Assembly (NCBI GenBank): GCA_002919115.1
Contig: PKER01000232.1
Location: 1-5,954, forward strand
Reading direction: 5' to 3'
DNA from: a bacterium
GTDB taxonomy: Bacteria; Actinomycetota; Thermoleophilia; Solirubrobacterales; 70-9
DNA: 5,954 bases
The stretch's first letter is position 1. Each line of letters begins with the position of its first letter. A program made the position numbers and the translations under genes. A model generated the notes under the pieces. That model was given only the letters and a program-made list of their open reading frames with translations. It did no database searches and was not told where the DNA came from. This document shows, piece by piece, positions 5,469 through 5,954 of the stretch.

Positions 5469-5762
5469 GTGGGCCTGGGGGATCGCCTGCGCCGCATCGG
5501 GCGCGCCATCTCGAAACCGCACGCCGACGGCGCCCGCGAGCTGCACGTCGGGGATCCCCGGTTCGACGACTGGGAGGTCGTGCGCGACTTCGAGGAGCTC
5601 GAGTCGGCGCGCGCCTGGCGCCAGCTCCTCGAGGAGCGCGGCATCGACGCGGTGCTCACCGCCGACTGGCCGCTCGACGAGTTCGGCCGGGGCGACATCG
5701 CCCTGCGGGTGCCGCCGGGCCGCTGGAGCGAGGCCGAGGAGATCCTCGACTACGAGGACTGA
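5469..5762 (+). CDS. Small DUF2007-like protein (putative prokaryotic signal-transducing domain)
   Basis: The 97-residue protein has a variable, basic first part (residues 1-30) and a compact domain at 36-97: strand EVVRDFEE, helix ELESARAWRQLLEERGI, strand DAVLTADW, strand GDIALRVPPGRW, then helix SEAEEILDYED. This beta-alpha-beta-beta-alpha order, with a helix ending LLEERGI and a closing valine-proline strand before an acidic helix, resembles DUF2007 proteins; I judge the match by eye and with moderate confidence. The biochemical role of that family is not established. The GTG start at 5469 follows the cyclophilin stop by 5 nt, and GGAG (5463-5466) overlaps that stop, an arrangement suited to translational coupling even though the GGAG-to-GTG gap of 2 nt is short. 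No signal peptide is seen. The next gene starts 136 bp further on with its own regulatory region. Confidence 0.8.
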   Translation: MGLGDRLRRIGRAISKPHADGARELHVGDPRFDDWEVVRDFEELESARAWRQLLEERGIDAVLTADWPLDEFGRGDIALRVPPGRWSEAEEILDYED

Positions 5763-5800
5763 CCTCCGCCCGCCGCGCTGACGCGGCTCGGCAACCGAAT

Positions 5801-5833
5801 GGTCACCGCGCGTTCACCGCGCGTACACATCCG
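5801..5833 (+). promoter_or_regulatory. PHO-box-like array of 11-bp direct repeats
   Basis: Three consecutive 11-bp units begin GGTCACC (5801), GTTCACC (5812) and GTACACA (5823), the first two each followed by GCGC; TCACCGCGCGT is repeated perfectly in tandem at 5803-5824. A weaker fourth unit, GGCAACC plus GAAT, sits at 5790-5800. Direct repeats with 11-bp period and a GTTCACC-like core are the known form of PhoP binding sites in Streptomyces, and PhoB boxes in Proteobacteria share the period. By eye each of the three units agrees with the Streptomyces repeat consensus at about 8 of 11 positions. It lies about 65 bp before the start of a truncated exported protein. Binding and phosphate control are inferences. 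Confidence 0.5.
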
Positions 5834-5850
5834 CGCGCCGCGGGCGCGCG
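5832..5850 (+). repeat. GC-only hairpin with 8-bp stem
   Basis: CGCGCGCC (5832-5839) and GGCGCGCG (5843-5850) form a perfect stem around a GCG loop. It directly follows the 11-bp repeat array. No T-tract follows, so it could be a U-less terminator of the cyclophilin unit, or simply an effect of alternating GC sequence; if transcription of the next gene starts upstream of it, it would lie in that gene's leader. Confidence 0.4.
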
Positions 5851-5857
5851 AGCGTGC

Positions 5858-5878
5858 CGCTTGCACAGAAGGCAAGCG
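5858..5878 (+). repeat. Hairpin with 7-bp stem just upstream of the last gene's ribosome binding site
   Basis: CGCTTGC (5858-5864) pairs perfectly with GCAAGCG (5872-5878) around the 7-nt loop ACAGAAG. It ends 5 nt before GGAGG and about 20 nt before ATG 5899, so it is probably in the 5' leader of that gene. It may influence translation or mRNA stability, or be an operator read as DNA. No alternative pairing that would hide the ribosome binding site was seen. Confidence 0.4.
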
Positions 5879-5883
5879 ACCAT

Positions 5884-5888
5884 GGAGG
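5884..5888 (+). promoter_or_regulatory. Shine-Dalgarno of the truncated exported-protein gene
   Basis: GGAGG lies 10 nt before ATG 5899. It sets the start of the last gene and shows that this gene, unlike several others in the window, is not leaderless. Confidence 0.7.
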
Positions 5889-5898
5889 TCAGGACTCA

Positions 5899-5954
5899 AT
5901 GAAGAGACGACGCCGCGCGCTCGCCGCGGCGGTCGCCGCCGTGCTCGCCGCCGG
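5899..5954 (+). CDS. Start of an exported protein (signal peptide only, cut by window edge)
   Basis: Only 18 codons are present: MKRRRRALAAAVAAVLAA. Five consecutive basic residues followed by an Ala/Val/Leu core are a clear n-region and h-region of a Sec signal peptide or lipoprotein leader; the cleavage site lies outside the window. The start is supported by GGAGG upstream. The family cannot be told from the sequence seen. The PHO-box-like repeats upstream make a phosphate-starvation protein, such as the phosphate-binding protein PstS or a secreted phosphatase, a reasonable guess and no more. It is separate from the cyclophilin unit by 136 bp of regulatory DNA. Confidence 0.75.
   Translation, partial: MKRRRRALAAAVAAVLAA

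Noticed and set aside
1..5954. Mobile elements, CRISPR arrays, tRNA/rRNA genes, attachment sites, riboswitches
   Set aside because: I looked on both strands and saw no transposase or integrase, no repeat-spacer pattern, no cloverleaf or rRNA segment and no known riboswitch core. The only tandem repeat is the 11-bp array near the right end.

Overview
The window is a 5.95-kb piece of a very GC-rich bacterial chromosome. Strong G/C at third codon positions, GTG/TTG starts, weak or absent -35 boxes, apparent leaderless promoters and Arg/Ala/Asp/Glu-rich proteins point to Actinomycetota. The gene mix (a GNS-type sulfatase, a lactonase-like phosphotriesterase, a tiny membrane protein beside a Usp protein) would fit class Thermoleophilia/Solirubrobacterales, but that class assignment is an inference from general impression. 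I see no mobile element, CRISPR array, tRNA or rRNA, and the layout looks like ordinary chromosomal backbone.

Layout from left to right. (1) The 5' end of tadA (tRNA adenosine deaminase) runs leftward off the window. (2) Divergent from it is a secreted subtilisin-like (S8) serine protease. (3) A long hairpin lies between the convergent protease and a UspA-family universal stress protein; the latter has its own clear -35/-10 promoter and a strong Shine-Dalgarno sequence. (4) Upstream of usp on the same strand is a 28-residue single-pass membrane microprotein gene at 2101-2187. (5) Divergent from the microprotein is a metal-dependent phosphotriesterase-like lactonase. (6) Convergent with that is a membrane-anchored sulfatase. 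(7) Divergent from the sulfatase is a two-gene unit of a cytoplasmic cyclophilin and a small DUF2007-like protein. (8) The last 190 bases hold a regulatory region with 11-bp direct repeats resembling a PhoP/PhoB (PHO) box, two hairpins, a ribosome binding site and the signal-peptide start of an exported protein cut by the window edge.

The genes look like separate short transcription units rather than one pathway. Two shared themes can be seen. Several products act outside the cytoplasm (protease, sulfatase, the truncated exported protein). Several starts (microprotein, lactonase, cyclophilin, and approximately tadA) sit 7-8 nt downstream of a TANNNT-like -10 hexamer with no ribosome binding site, which is the arrangement of leaderless mRNAs. 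The most interesting items are the PHO-box-like array in front of the truncated exported protein, the promoter-supported microprotein, and the repeated leaderless architecture. I did not find a clearly new multi-gene system.
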